DNA of 64,000 nt from Streptomyces chumphonensis (lineage in GTDB: Bacteria; Actinomycetota; Actinomycetes; Streptomycetales; Streptomycetaceae). The stretch covers positions 806,001 to 870,000 of the forward strand of contig NZ_JACXYU010000001.1 of NCBI RefSeq assembly GCF_014779715.1. The letters are read 5' to 3'. A program made the translations under genes and the position numbers. This document shows, one piece after another, positions 33,699-43,611 of this stretch. Each line of letters opens with the position of its first letter. Positions within the stretch are counted from its first letter, which is position 1. The notes beneath the pieces were generated by a model. The model saw only the letters and a program-made list of their open reading frames with translations, did no database searches and was not told the DNA's origin.

Positions 33699-34958
33699 TC
33701 AGGCGGAGGGCAGGTCGGTGAGCGGGGTCGCCGGATCGGCGAGACGGTGGGGGTCGACGGCCCGGCCGGAGCGGACGAGGTCCTGGATGGGCCCGGCGAC
33801 GTCCCAGACGTTGACGTTGAGCCCGGCCAGTACGCGGTTCTCGCGCAGCCAGAAGGCGATGAACTCGCGCTTGCCGACGTCGCCCCGGCACACGACCTGG
33901 TCGTAGGTGCCGGGCGGCGCCCAGCCGCTGTACTCCAGGCCGACGTCGTACTGGTCGGAGAAGAAGTAGGGGATGCGGTCGTAGGAGACGTCCTGGCCGA
34001 GCATGGCGCGGGCGGCGGCGGGGCCGCTGTGCAGGGCGTTCGCCCAGTGCTCGACGCGCAGCCGGGTGTCGAGGACGGGGTGCTGGACGGCGGCGGCGTC
34101 GCCGGCGGCGTGGATGGCCGGGTCGGAGGTGCGCAGGGCGGCGTCGACGGCGATGCCGCCGGTGGCGGCGTCCAGGTCCAGCCCGGCGGCGTCGGCCAGC
34201 GCGGCGCGGGGGGCGGCGCCGATGGCGGCGAGGACGCCGTGGGCGGGGTGCTCCTCGCCGTCGGCGGTGCGGACGGCGAGCACCTGCCCGTCGGCGCCGA
34301 CGATCTCCGCCAGGGTGGCGCCGAAGACCAGCCGGACGCCGTTCTCGCGGTGCAGGTCGGCGAAGAGGGCGCCCAGCTCGGGGCCGATGACGCGGTGCAG
34401 GGGGGAAGGGTCGCGTTCGATGACGGTGACCTCCGCCCCGTAGCTCCGCGCGGCGGCGGCGACCTCCAGCCCGATCCAGCCGGCCCCGGCGATGACGAGG
34501 TGGCCGTTCTCCCGGCCGAGCCGGGTGAGCATGCCGCGCAGCCCGTCGGCGTGGGCCAGTCGGCGCAGGTGGTGGACGCCGGCCAGGTCGGTGCCGGGGA
34601 CGTCCAGGCGGCGGGGCTCGGCGCCGGTGGCCAGGAGCAGCTTGTCGTAGCGCAGGACGGTGCCGTCACCCAGGCGGACGGACCGGGTGTGGCGGTCGAT
34701 GTGGACGGCGGGCTGGCCCAGGTGCAGTTCGACCTCGGCGCGGGCGTACCAGGCGGGTTCGTGGACGAAGAGGCCCGCGCGCTCCTCGTCTCCGGTGAGG
34801 TAGCCCTTGGAGAGCGGAGGGCGCTCGTAGGGGTGGTCGCGTTCGTCGCCGATCAGTATGACCCGGCCGGCGAATCCCTCCCCGCGCAGGGTTTCGGCCG
34901 CCTTGGCTCCGGCCAGTCCGCCGCCGATGATGACGAAGGTCTCGTGTGCGTCCACCAC
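33699..34958 (-). CDS. FAD-dependent ferredoxin/putidaredoxin-reductase-like oxidoreductase
   Basis: 419 residues. N-terminal FAD motif VIIGGGLAGAKAAETLRGEG, then YERPPLSKGYLTG, a second Rossmann motif HLVIAGAGWIGLEVAAAA for NAD(P)H, and SDPAIHAAGDAAAV (FAD-binding GD). A C-terminal reductase domain follows. This is the architecture of rhodocoxin/putidaredoxin reductases, which pass electrons to ferredoxins. No ferredoxin or P450 is adjacent, so the partner is unknown. The GTG at 34958 follows GAGGAGG. Confidence 0.88.
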   Translation of the reverse strand: MVDAHETFVIIGGGLAGAKAAETLRGEGFAGRVILIGDERDHPYERPPLSKGYLTGDEERAGLFVHEPAWYARAEVELHLGQPAVHIDRHTRSVRLGDGTVLRYDKLLLATGAEPRRLDVPGTDLAGVHHLRRLAHADGLRGMLTRLGRENGHLVIAGAGWIGLEVAAAARSYGAEVTVIERDPSPLHRVIGPELGALFADLHRENGVRLVFGATLAEIVGADGQVLAVRTADGEEHPAHGVLAAIGAAPRAALADAAGLDLDAATGGIAVDAALRTSDPAIHAAGDAAAVQHPVLDTRLRVEHWANALHSGPAAARAMLGQDVSYDRIPYFFSDQYDVGLEYSGWAPPGTYDQVVCRGDVGKREFIAFWLRENRVLAGLNVNVWDVAGPIQDLVRSGRAVDPHRLADPATPLTDLPSA

Positions 34959-35086
34959 GTGGTGCCTCCTCGCTGCCGTTCCGGTCGCCCCCCGGAAGGT
35001 TCACCCGGGAGCGTCCCGCACATGCGGGAACAGGGGAAGGGCGCACACCCATTGTGCGGACCGGCCGGTCCGTGCGGGGGTGACCG

Positions 35087-36391
35087 TCACTCCGCCCGGC
35101 GTGTTCGGTGCGCGGGGTGGGCGGGGAGGCGGGTGAGACGGGCGTGCAGGGCCCGGGCGGAGGGGTCGGTGAGGCAGGCGATCTGGTCGACGACGACGCG
35201 GACGCGGGCGGCGTCGTCGGCGGCCCGCGCGTGCAGGGCGCGGAACTGGGGGTCGAGGCCGACGGGCGCGCGCGGGATGAGCACCTCGGCCAGCTCGGCG
35301 AGGATGACGCGCTGCTCGGCGCGGAGCTTCTCCTGGTCGGGGCGTTGCATGACGTAGCGGTCGGCGACGGCCTTCAGGACCGCGCACTCCAGCCGGGGCC
35401 CGCGCGGCACGATGAGATCGGCGCCGTAGCGGGTGAGGGGGCCGCTGCCGTGGGCGGCGCGGGTGGCGTGCTCGGCGGCGAGGCAGAAGCGGCCGATGAG
35501 CTGGCTGGTGGCGTCCTTGAGCCGGGCCTGCGCGGTGGCGGTGCCGTCGTAGCCGTGCGGCCACCACTCCTGGTCGAGCAGCCGGTCGAGGGCCTCGGCC
35601 AGTTCGGCGTCCTCGGTGCCGGGCGGGGCGTAGCGTTCGCGGGCGACGGCGAAGACCTCCCGCCGCTCGGGGTCGGCGAGGAGGACGCCGGGGTCGAGGT
35701 GCCCGGCGTGCAGGCCGTCCTCGACGTCGTGCACGGAGTAGGCGACGTCGTCGGACCAGTCCATGACCTGGGCCTCGAAGCACCGGCGGCCGGGTGGGGC
35801 GCCGGCCCGGTACCAGGTGAAGACGGGGACGTCGTCGGCGTAGACGCCGAACTTCGGGGAGCCGGGGTCGTCGGGGTGGCCGCCCCGGGGCCAGGGGTAC
35901 TTGGTGGCGGCGTCGAGGGTGGCGCGGGTGAGGTTGAGTCCGACGGGGAGGCCGTCGGCGGAGAATCGTTTGGGCTCCAGCCGGGCGAGCAGCCGCAGCG
36001 ACTGGGCGTTGCCCTCGAAGCCGCCGCAGGGTTCGGCGATCTCCGCGAGGGTCTGCTCGCCGTTGTGGCCGAAGGGCGGGTGGCCGAGGTCGTGGGCGAG
36101 GCAGGCGACCTCGACGAGGTCGGGGTCGCAGCCGAGGGCGGCCCCGAGTTCCCGGCCGACCTGGGCGCACTCCAGGGAGTGGGTCAGCCGGGTGCGCGGG
36201 GTGGCGTCCCAGGCGTGCTCGTCGCCGCCGGGGGCGACGACCTGGGTCTTGCCCGCGAGGCGGCGCAGCGCGGCCGAGTGCAGGACGCGCGCCCGGTCCC
36301 GCTGAAAGGCGGTGCGGCCGGGGCGCTTGTCCGGCTCGGGCTCCCAGCGCTCGGTGTCGGTCGGGTCGTACGTGCGGTACGTGCCGTGCAT
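35087..36391 (-). CDS. dgt: Deoxyguanosinetriphosphate triphosphohydrolase-like protein
   Basis: 434 residues. The HD-domain residues are visible in [12 protein letters not shown] and [16 protein letters not shown] (HD pair), plus [16 protein letters not shown]. dGTPases cleave dNTPs to deoxynucleoside and triphosphate. The streptomycete homologue normally lies by dnaG; here it is followed by a flavoprotein gene in the same orientation (128 bp gap). Confidence 0.9.
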   Translation of the reverse strand: MHGTYRTYDPTDTERWEPEPDKRPGRTAFQRDRARVLHSAALRRLAGKTQVVAPGGDEHAWDATPRTRLTHSLECAQVGRELGAALGCDPDLVEVACLAHDLGHPPFGHNGEQTLAEIAEPCGGFEGNAQSLRLLARLEPKRFSADGLPVGLNLTRATLDAATKYPWPRGGHPDDPGSPKFGVYADDVPVFTWYRAGAPPGRRCFEAQVMDWSDDVAYSVHDVEDGLHAGHLDPGVLLADPERREVFAVARERYAPPGTEDAELAEALDRLLDQEWWPHGYDGTATAQARLKDATSQLIGRFCLAAEHATRAAHGSGPLTRYGADLIVPRGPRLECAVLKAVADRYVMQRPDQEKLRAEQRVILAELAEVLIPRAPVGLDPQFRALHARAADDAARVRVVVDQIACLTDPSARALHARLTRLPAHPAHRTRRAE

Positions 36392-36424
36392 GGGTCCGAC
36401 GGTAGCCGGGCCCGCCGGGTCCCG

Positions 36425-37222
36425 TCAGGCGGCGGCGGGCAGGGCGGACAGGGCGGGACGCGCGCGGACGCGGGCCTCGTCGTAGCGGTGCAGGACGAGG
36501 CGGGCGAGGGCGGGGTGGGCGCCCAGCGGCGGTGCGGCCGGCACGCCGGGGCCCGCGGCGCGGGCGCAGCGGGTGGCGAAGTGGCCGGGCGCCGTGAAGT
36601 AGGAGGCCAGGGCGATGCGGCGGTGTCCGGCCGCGCGCAGGGCGGCGACGGCCCGGGGGACGGTGGGCGTGGCGGCGGTGGCGTAGGCGGGCCGGACGGG
36701 GGTGCCGCCGAGGCGGCGGGAGAGCAGGGCGGCGGTGTGCTCGGCGTCGGCGGCGGAGCGCGGGTCGCGGGAGCCGGCGGCGGCCAGGACGACGGCGTCG
36801 GGCGGGCCGTGCCGACGGCCTCGGGCCTCGGTCAGGCGGGCGTGCAGGGCCTCGGCGAGCAGGGGGTGCGGGCCCAGGGCGGCGGCCGGGACGGACCGCA
36901 GGTGCGGCGCGGCGTCGGCGGCGCGGGGGAGGTCGTGCCCCACGTGGTGGCCGCGGCCGAGGAGCAGCGGGACGAGGACGACGTCCCCGGGGGCGTGGGC
37001 GGCGAGGGTGTCGCCGAGCAGCGGGGCGGCCAGTTCGATGTGGCCCAGTTCCACGCGCAGGCCGGGCCGCTGGGCCCGGATCTCGGCCAGGAGCGCCTGG
37101 ACGGTGGTGAGGGCGCGGGGGTCGCGGGAGCCGTGCGCGACGGCGACGAGCGTGGGGGCGTCCGTGGGGGCGTCCGGGCGCGGTGGGCCGAGGGAGGGGG
37201 TGCGGTGGGTGGTCGCCGTCAT
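36425..37222 (-). CDS. CbiX/SirB-type sirohydrochlorin chelatase
   Basis: 265 residues made of two homologous CbiX-like halves. The first has VAVAHGSRDP with the metal-binding His and LLGRGHHVGHDLPR; the second has VVLAAAGSRDPRS. It inserts ferrous iron (or cobalt) into sirohydrochlorin, giving siroheme for the nitrite reductase encoded about 21 kb downstream. It is divergent from the nitrate reductase gene, with a GlnR-like site between, which suggests joint nitrogen control. Confidence 0.87.
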   Translation of the reverse strand: MTATTHRTPSLGPPRPDAPTDAPTLVAVAHGSRDPRALTTVQALLAEIRAQRPGLRVELGHIELAAPLLGDTLAAHAPGDVVLVPLLLGRGHHVGHDLPRAADAAPHLRSVPAAALGPHPLLAEALHARLTEARGRRHGPPDAVVLAAAGSRDPRSAADAEHTAALLSRRLGGTPVRPAYATAATPTVPRAVAALRAAGHRRIALASYFTAPGHFATRCARAAGPGVPAAPPLGAHPALARLVLHRYDEARVRARPALSALPAAA

Positions 37223-37321
37223 GTCTCCAGGGTGAACGGGGGCGGTTGCCGGGCCGTTGCGCAGGGGAAACGGCGGGTTGCGCGGTCCTCACGGCGTGCG
37301 GGGACCGGCGGGGAGGGGCTT

Positions 37322-37360
37322 GTTACCGGACCCGTAACACGGTGGGGGCGGTCAGGAAAC
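37322..37360. promoter_or_regulatory. GlnR-like box in the chelatase/nasA intergenic region
   Basis: GTTAC (37322), GTAAC (37334) and GAAAC (37356) lie on about 11/22-bp spacing, matching the gTnAC/GaAAC pentamers of actinobacterial GlnR boxes; one intermediate box is poor. nasA is a reported GlnR target in S. coelicolor. Confidence 0.45.
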
Positions 37361-37383
37361 ACGCCCGACGCACGATGGGCGCC

Positions 37384-39612
37384 ATGAACGCGACGCCCGC
37401 CCCGCAGCCCGTGCCGTCAGCCCGGATTCCCGGTCGGGAGCCCGATCGGGAATCCGCTCCGGGCTCCGTCGAGACGCACTGCCCGTACTGCTCGCTCCAG
37501 TGCGGCATGGGCCTGCGACCGGGCGGCGCGACGGGCCTGGAGGTCACCGAGCGGCCCGCCTTCCCCGTCAACCGGGGTGCGCTGTGCGGCAAGGGCCGCA
37601 CCGCCACGGAGCTGCTGTCCTCCGGGGCGCGGCTGACGGAGCCGCTGGTGCGCCGCTCCCCCGGCGGCCCGCTGGAACCGGCGGGCTGGGACGAGGCGCT
37701 GGAGCGGATCGCGACGGAGCTGACGCGGGTCCGCGCGGCGTACGGGCCCGACGCGCAGGGCGTCTTCGGCGGCGGCGGGCTCACCAACGAGAAGGCGTAC
37801 CTGCTCGGGAAGTTCGCCCGGCTGGTGCTGGGGACCTCGCAGATCGACTACAACGGGCGCTTCTGCATGTCCTCGGCGGCGGCGGCCGGCATCCGGGCGT
37901 TCGGGCTGGACCGGGGGCTGCCGTTGCCGATGGCGGACATCGCCGGGTCCGGCTGCGTGATCCTCGTCGGGGGGAACCCGGCGGAGACGATGCCGCCCGC
38001 GCTGCGGTACTTCACGGAGCTGCGGGAGAACGGCGGCAGGCTGATCGTCGTGGACCCGCGCCGCACCCGGACGGCGGAGCTGGCCGACCTGCACCTGGCT
38101 CCCCGGCCGGGGACCGACCTGGCGCTGGCGCTGGGTCTGCTGCATCTCGTGGTCGCCGAGGGGCGCACGGACGAGCGGTACATCGCCGAGCGGACGACGG
38201 GCTGGGCCGGGGCGCGGGCGGCGGCGATGGCGCACTGGCCGGAGCTGGTCGAACGGATCACGGGGGTGCCCGTGCCGCAGCTCCGCGAGGCCGTCGGGCA
38301 CTTCTGCGACGCGGAGTCGGCCATGGTGCTCACCGCGCGCGGCCCCGAGCAGCAGGCCAAGGGCACGGACACGGTGGGGGCGTGGATCAACCTGACCCTG
38401 GCCACCGGGCGGGCGGGTCGGCCGCGTTCGGGCTACGGCTGCCTGACCGGGCAGGGCAACGGGCAGGGCGGCCGGGAGCACGGGCAGAAGGCCGACCAGC
38501 TCCCGGGGTACCGCCTGCTGACGGACCCGGCGGCGCGGGCCCACGTGGCCGGGGTGTGGGGCGTGGACCCGGACGTCCTGCCCGGCCCCGGCCGGAGCGC
38601 CTACGAGCTGCTCGACGCCCTCGGCCGCGACGTGCGGTCGCTGCTGGTGCTGGCCTCCAATCCGGTCGTCTCCGCGCCACGCGCCGCGCACGTGGAGGAG
38701 CGGCTGCGGGCGCTGGACTTCCTCGCGGTGTGCGACGTCGTGCTGTCCGAGACGGCGGCGCTGGCGGACGTCGTGCTGCCGGTGACGCAGTGGGCCGAGG
38801 AGAGCGGCACGCTGACGAACCTGGAGGGGCGGGTGCTGCTGCGGCGCAGGGCGGTGGACCCGCCGCCCGGGGTGCGGTCCGACCTGTGGGTGCTGGGGGC
38901 GCTGGCCGCGCGGCTGGGTTGGGAGAAGGGGTTCCCGGACGATCCGGAGGAGGTGTTCGAGGAGCTGCGGCGCGCTTCGGCGGGCGGCCCGGCCGACTAC
39001 TCGGGCATCACCTACGGCCGCATCGCGCGGGAGGACGGCGTCTTCTGGCCCTGCCCGGCGTCGGCGGACGGCACAGGGGCGGATGGCACGGGAACGGACG
39101 GCACGGAGGTCGACGGCACGGGGGCGGGGACACGGCATCCGGGCACGCCCCGGCTGTTCCTGGACCGGTTCGCCACGCCGGACGGCCGGGCCCGGTTCGC
39201 TCCCGTCACGCACCGGCCGTCCGCAGAGGAGCCGGATGCGGAGTACCCGGTGCTGCTGACGACGGGCCGGGTGCTGGCCCAGTACCAGTCGGGGGCGCAG
39301 ACGCGCCGGGTGGCGGAGCTGAACGCCGCCGCGCCGGGCCCGTTCGTCCAGCTGCACCCCCGGCTCGCGGAGCGGCACGGCATCGCCGAGGGTGATCCCG
39401 TCGCCGTCACCTCGCGCCGGGGACGGGCGGTCGCGCCCGCCCGCGTCACCCGGGACATCCGGCCGGACACGGTGTTCATGCCGTTCCACTGGCCGGGTGC
39501 GGGACGGGCGAACACGCTGACCAACCCGGCGCTGGACCCCACCTCGCGGATGCCGGAGTTCAAGGTCTCGGCGGTGCGGGTGGAGCGGGCGGGGGCCGAG
39601 TCGGCGGGATGA
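37384..39612 (+). CDS. nasA: Assimilatory nitrate reductase catalytic subunit
   Basis: About 742 residues. The N-terminal 4Fe-4S site has Cys33, 36 and 40 (HCPYCSLQCGMG) and Cys68 (GALCGKG); molybdopterin-oxidoreductase motifs follow (GGGLTNEKAYLLGKFARLVL, CMSSAAAAGIRAFGLDRGL, GQGNGQGGREHGQK) and a C-terminal molydopterin dinucleotide-binding domain (VLLTTGRVLAQYQSGAQTRR). It reduces nitrate to nitrite in the cytoplasm. A Gly/Asp/Thr repeat insert lies around residues 559-583. The ATG at 37384 is chosen; an ATG at 37375 is equally possible, and neither has a strong Shine-Dalgarno. Confidence 0.9.
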   Translation: MNATPAPQPVPSARIPGREPDRESAPGSVETHCPYCSLQCGMGLRPGGATGLEVTERPAFPVNRGALCGKGRTATELLSSGARLTEPLVRRSPGGPLEPAGWDEALERIATELTRVRAAYGPDAQGVFGGGGLTNEKAYLLGKFARLVLGTSQIDYNGRFCMSSAAAAGIRAFGLDRGLPLPMADIAGSGCVILVGGNPAETMPPALRYFTELRENGGRLIVVDPRRTRTAELADLHLAPRPGTDLALALGLLHLVVAEGRTDERYIAERTTGWAGARAAAMAHWPELVERITGVPVPQLREAVGHFCDAESAMVLTARGPEQQAKGTDTVGAWINLTLATGRAGRPRSGYGCLTGQGNGQGGREHGQKADQLPGYRLLTDPAARAHVAGVWGVDPDVLPGPGRSAYELLDALGRDVRSLLVLASNPVVSAPRAAHVEERLRALDFLAVCDVVLSETAALADVVLPVTQWAEESGTLTNLEGRVLLRRRAVDPPPGVRSDLWVLGALAARLGWEKGFPDDPEEVFEELRRASAGGPADYSGITYGRIAREDGVFWPCPASADGTGADGTGTDGTEVDGTGAGTRHPGTPRLFLDRFATPDGRARFAPVTHRPSAEEPDAEYPVLLTTGRVLAQYQSGAQTRRVAELNAAAPGPFVQLHPRLAERHGIAEGDPVAVTSRRGRAVAPARVTRDIRPDTVFMPFHWPGAGRANTLTNPALDPTSRMPEFKVSAVRVERAGAESAG

Positions 39613-39641
39613 GCACCTCGGTGGTGGGGGAACGAGTGACG

Positions 39642-42410
39642 TCACGGGCCGAGGTCGGCGTCGAGGTCGGCGTCCAGGCCGGGCAGCAGGCCGAGGTCGG
39701 GCAGCGGGCCGCCTCCCAGGGCCTGCTCGGTCCAGACGACCTTGCCGGTGGGGGTGTAGCGCGTGCCCCAGCGCTGGGCGAGCTGCGCGACGAGGAACAG
39801 GCCGCGCCCGCCCTCGTCGGTGATGGCGGCGCGCCGCAGGTGCGGTGAGGTGCTGCTGCCGTCCGAGACCTCGCAGATCAGTGTGCGCTCGTACAGCAGC
39901 CGGACGTGGATGGGCGCGGAGCCGTAGCGGATGGCGTTGGTGAGGAGTTCGCTGAGGACGAGTTCCGTGGTGAAGGCGATGTCCTCCAGACCCCAGTCCG
40001 CCAGCCGGCGGGTGCACGCGGCCCGGACGCCCGCGACGGCGGCGGGGTCGAGGGGAACGTCCCATTCGGCGATGCGGGAGCGGTCGAGCAGCCGGGTGCG
40101 CGCGACGAGGAGGGCGATGTCGTCGCGGCGGTGGTCGGGGAGCATGCGGGCGAACACCGCCTCGCAGGTCTCCTCGGGGGTGCGGTCCGCCGGGTCCGCC
40201 AGCGTCGTCCGGAGCAGCGCGATTCCGGCGTCGATGTCGCGGTCGCGGTCCTCGACGAGGCCGTCGGTGTAGAGGACGAGCCGGCTGCCCTCGGGCAGGT
40301 GGAGCTCGGTGCTCTCGAAGGGCATGGAGCCGAGGCCCAGCGGCGGGGCGAGCGGGAGTTCGGGGAAGTCCACGGTGCCGTCCGGGCGCACCACGGCGGG
40401 GGCGAGGTGGCCGGCCCGGGAGACGTCGCACCGGCCGGAGACGGGGTCGTAGATGGCGTACAGGCAGGTGGCGCCCGTGATCCCCTCGCCGCCGGGTTCG
40501 TCCTGGTCGATGCGGCTGACCAGTTCGTCGAGGTAGGCCAGCAGTTCGTCGGGGGGCAGGTCGAGGGTGGAGAAGTTGTGCACGGCCGTGCGCAGCCGCC
40601 CCATGGTGGCGGCGGCGTGCAGGCCGTGGCCGACGACGTCGCCGACGACGAGGGCGACGCGGGCGCCGGGGAGCGGGATGACGTCGAACCAGTCCCCGCC
40701 CACCCGGGCCTGGGCCGGCAGGTAGCGGTAGGCGACGTCCAGGGCGCTCTGGTGGGGCAGGACGTGCGGGAGCAGGCTGCGCTGGAGGGTCTCGGCCATG
40801 GCGTGCTCGCGGGTGAACCGGCGGGCGTTGTCGATCGCGACGGCGGCGCGGGCGGCCAGTTCCTCGGCGAACGTCAGGTCGTCCTCGCCGAACGGCTCCG
40901 AGCCGGCCCCGCGCCAGAAGTTCGTCATGCCCAGGACGACGCCGCGGGCCTGGAGCGGCACCGTGACGAGCGAGTGGATGCCGTAGGCGACGGCGTGTCC
41001 CGCGCCGACCGGGTCCTGGGCCCGCCAGGCGTCGGCGACTGTGAGGTCGGCCTCCAGCACCGCGTGGCCGCCGGCCAGGGCCGCCGCCATGGGGGTGCCC
41101 GGCGCGACGAAGGGGATGAGGTCGCCGACCGGCTGGAAGGGGTGGTCGTCGCGCACACCGCTCAGGGCGGTGCGGCGCATCTCCGTCGGCGGGCCGACCG
41201 GCTCCCCGCCGAGCGGTACGGGCTCCAGCAGCTCCACGGTGACGAAGTCGGCGAACCTCGGCACGGTGACGTCGGCCAGTTCCTCGGCCGTGCGGACGAC
41301 GTCCAGCGTCGTGCCGATGCGCACCCCGGCGTCGTAGAGGATCTTCAGCCGGTCGCGGGCGACCTGCGCCGTACCGGACAGGGCGCTCAGCTCCGTGGTG
41401 TCCCGCAGGGTCGCCACCGACCCCGGGGGCCCGCCGTGCGGGGCCGTGGGCCTGGTGTTGACGGCCACCAGCCGGTCCCCGGCCAGGTGCACCTCGTCGG
41501 TGACGGCCCGGTGGGAGCTCAGCAGCTCGGCCGTGGACGGGTCCAGCCCCAGCTCGGTGACGTGGCGGCCGTCGGCGTCGGGGGGCAGTTCCAGCAGACG
41601 CCGGGCCTCGTCGTTGGCCAGCGCCAGCCGGCCGTCGTGGCCGATGATGAGCACGCCTTCGCGCACCGCGTGCAACACGGCGTCGTGGTGCTCGTACATC
41701 CGGGTCATCTCGCTGGGCCCGATGCCGCGCGTCTGCCGGCTCAGCCGGCGGCTGACGAGCGCCGCGCTCCCCACGGCCAGGGCCAGTGCGGCGGCCGCGG
41801 AGATGAAGATCACCGGGAGCTGGCCGTCCACGGACTCGCCCACGGTCTCGATCTCGACCCCGGCGGCGACCAGCCCGATCACCATGCCGTCCGGTTCGGT
41901 CACCGGCACGACGGCCCGGGCCGCGTCCGTCGGGTCGCCCCGGAAGATCTCGCTGAACGCCTCCCCCTTGGCGGCGCGCTCGACGCCGGAGGTGCGCTCG
42001 CCCACGAGGTCGGCGTCGGTGTCGGCGTAGCGGGTGCCGTCCGTGGCCATCACGGCGATGAAGTCCACGCCGGAGCCCCAGTGGGCCGCCTCCACGGAGG
42101 GCTGGAGCCGCAGCGTCGGATCGTCGGAGCGCAGGGCCTCCGCGACGCCCGGCGCGTTCGCGTAGGCCGCGGCGGCGGCCCGGGACCTGCGCTGCGCGTC
42201 CTGCTCGGTGTCGTTGCGGGCCTGGGTCGTGACGACGAGCAGCGCGGCGGCGATCAGCAGGACCGCGACCAGGACCTGCAGGAGGAGCACCTGGCCCGCG
42301 ACGCTGCGTCCGCGCAGCTCCCACCAGAGGCCCGGGCGCCGCCTTCCGGCGTCCGGACCGGCGGGCCTTCGGCCTGTGGCACGCCTCCGTGGAGCAGAAC
42401 GCCCAGGCAT
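39642..42410 (-). CDS. Membrane sensor PP2C (SpoIIE) phosphatase with anti-sigma kinase domain
   Basis: 922 residues from an ATG with AAGGGGGT. Order: TM1 (about 38-60), an extracytoplasmic PAS/Cache-like sensor (about 60-200), TM2 (about 203-225), a PAS (VREGVLIIGHDGRLALANDE), a GAF (about 340-530), a SpoIIE phosphatase (RVGGDWFDVIPLPG, VVGDVVGHGLHAAATMG) and a C-terminal HATPase_c anti-sigma-type kinase (ELVLSELLTNAIRYG). Such proteins tune anti-anti-sigma factor phosphorylation, linking an external signal to alternative sigma factors. No sigma or anti-anti-sigma gene is next to it. Confidence 0.92.
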   Translation of the reverse strand: MPGRSAPRRRATGRRPAGPDAGRRRPGLWWELRGRSVAGQVLLLQVLVAVLLIAAALLVVTTQARNDTEQDAQRRSRAAAAAYANAPGVAEALRSDDPTLRLQPSVEAAHWGSGVDFIAVMATDGTRYADTDADLVGERTSGVERAAKGEAFSEIFRGDPTDAARAVVPVTEPDGMVIGLVAAGVEIETVGESVDGQLPVIFISAAAALALAVGSAALVSRRLSRQTRGIGPSEMTRMYEHHDAVLHAVREGVLIIGHDGRLALANDEARRLLELPPDADGRHVTELGLDPSTAELLSSHRAVTDEVHLAGDRLVAVNTRPTAPHGGPPGSVATLRDTTELSALSGTAQVARDRLKILYDAGVRIGTTLDVVRTAEELADVTVPRFADFVTVELLEPVPLGGEPVGPPTEMRRTALSGVRDDHPFQPVGDLIPFVAPGTPMAAALAGGHAVLEADLTVADAWRAQDPVGAGHAVAYGIHSLVTVPLQARGVVLGMTNFWRGAGSEPFGEDDLTFAEELAARAAVAIDNARRFTREHAMAETLQRSLLPHVLPHQSALDVAYRYLPAQARVGGDWFDVIPLPGARVALVVGDVVGHGLHAAATMGRLRTAVHNFSTLDLPPDELLAYLDELVSRIDQDEPGGEGITGATCLYAIYDPVSGRCDVSRAGHLAPAVVRPDGTVDFPELPLAPPLGLGSMPFESTELHLPEGSRLVLYTDGLVEDRDRDIDAGIALLRTTLADPADRTPEETCEAVFARMLPDHRRDDIALLVARTRLLDRSRIAEWDVPLDPAAVAGVRAACTRRLADWGLEDIAFTTELVLSELLTNAIRYGSAPIHVRLLYERTLICEVSDGSSTSPHLRRAAITDEGGRGLFLVAQLAQRWGTRYTPTGKVVWTEQALGGGPLPDLGLLPGLDADLDADLGP

Positions 42411-42499
42411 ACCCCCTTTCTAGCACCAAGACCCCGGCGGCGACCCCCGTGGGCCGCCGCCCGGGTCAGGTCGGCGCGCGGACGCCCCGGGCCGGTCGC

Positions 42500-43201
42500 T
42501 CACCCGCGACGATCCACAGGCCCGGTGGCCGGAGCGGGGGCGGCGTCCGGCGCGTGGCCGTCGTGGTCGCCCCAGCCGGTGAACCGGTCCCAGGCCGGCC
42601 ACGTCCCGCCCGTGTGCCGACGGAGGAGTTCGCCGGGCAGGCTGAAGGGCGGTGCCTTGTGGGGCTTGGCGAGGGCCTGCCCGACGATGGTGTCGTGGAG
42701 CACGGCCGCCGCGTGCAGCCGGGGCAGTTCCGCGTGTACGCGGTCGGTGTAGCCGGGCGGCAGCGGGCCCGGCCCCTCGATACCGAGGTCGAATCCGGCT
42801 CCCGCCGTCACCAGGGCGATCTCGGGCCGTTTGCGTCCCGCGATCTCGGGGCTCAGGTGCAGGGCGACGGCGTCCCAGACGACCTCGGCCCGGTCGTCCC
42901 CGAGCCCGTGTGCGCGCAGGAACCGGACGGCGAGGTCCGCACCGTCGAGGTCGAAGCGCTGGTCGCCGTCGCCGTGGTCGCTGAGACCGGTGTCGTGCAG
43001 GACGCAGCCGAGGAACAGCAGCTCGTCGTCGTAGTCCTGGTCGGGCAGGAGTCCGCGCCGCTCGCCGAGGGCGCGGCCGTAGTGGTAGGTGCGCAGGCTG
43101 TGGTGGTAGATCGCCGGGTGCTCGATCTCCCGGGCGAAGCGCGTGGCGGCCAGGGCGAGGTCGGTGCGGGGGAACGGAAGGGGCGCGTGGGCCTCGGACA
43201 T
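42500..43201 (-). CDS. HD-domain phosphohydrolase-like protein
   Basis: 233 residues. IYHHSLRTYHYG and CVLHDTGLSD provide the H...HD metal motif, and VALHLSPEIAG and LHDTIVGQAL fit the cyanamide hydratase-like HD subgroup (HD motif with histidine-rich helices). Substrate unknown. It lies upstream of the SpoIIE gene in the same direction, but 90 bp apart. Confidence 0.75.
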   Translation of the reverse strand: MSEAHAPLPFPRTDLALAATRFAREIEHPAIYHHSLRTYHYGRALGERRGLLPDQDYDDELLFLGCVLHDTGLSDHGDGDQRFDLDGADLAVRFLRAHGLGDDRAEVVWDAVALHLSPEIAGRKRPEIALVTAGAGFDLGIEGPGPLPPGYTDRVHAELPRLHAAAVLHDTIVGQALAKPHKAPPFSLPGELLRRHTGGTWPAWDRFTGWGDHDGHAPDAAPAPATGPVDRRG

Positions 43202-43386
43202 GTCGGGCTCCCGTCGTGGCAGGTACGTTGACTTGGCCCCCTATAGATAGCACGCCTACATATGCACGTGCCGACCCGCCCTCGCCCGGTGGCGGCGCGC
43301 CCGGGTCCGCCGCGCGGTCGGGCGCATCACCGCCGACCAGGCGGGTACTCGGCGGCGGAAACCGGAGTCCAGGGAGAGAACGAACC

Positions 43387-43566
43387 ATGACGGTGCCGGA
43401 CGGGAACCGCCCGAAGACCGAGAAGACCGAGAACGCGCCCCGGACGCCGTCCGACGAGCCGGGCCGCACCCGGCCCGAGGACTCCGAGCACGGAGCCACG
43501 GGCCGCACGATGCGGGAGGCGCTGGAGGAGGCGGACGTCAGGCCGGAGGACTACGAAGAGGGCTGA
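43387..43566 (+). CDS. Small acidic hypothetical protein
   Basis: 59 residues, very hydrophilic (MTVPDGNRPKTEKTENAPRT) and ending TMREALEEADVRPEDYEEG. GGGAGAG lies upstream of the ATG. It is probably disordered. Function unknown. Confidence 0.6.
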   Translation: MTVPDGNRPKTEKTENAPRTPSDEPGRTRPEDSEHGATGRTMREALEEADVRPEDYEEG

Positions 43567-43611
43567 GAGCCGAGGGCCGGGCTCCGAGCGGCGACGCCGG
43601 GAAGCGGCCCC

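Noticed and set aside
37417-42429. 1670-codon minus-strand open frame
   Set aside because: Spans two recognisable genes (nasA opposite, SpoIIE in another frame) and is Arg/Pro/Gly-rich; a GC-driven shadow.
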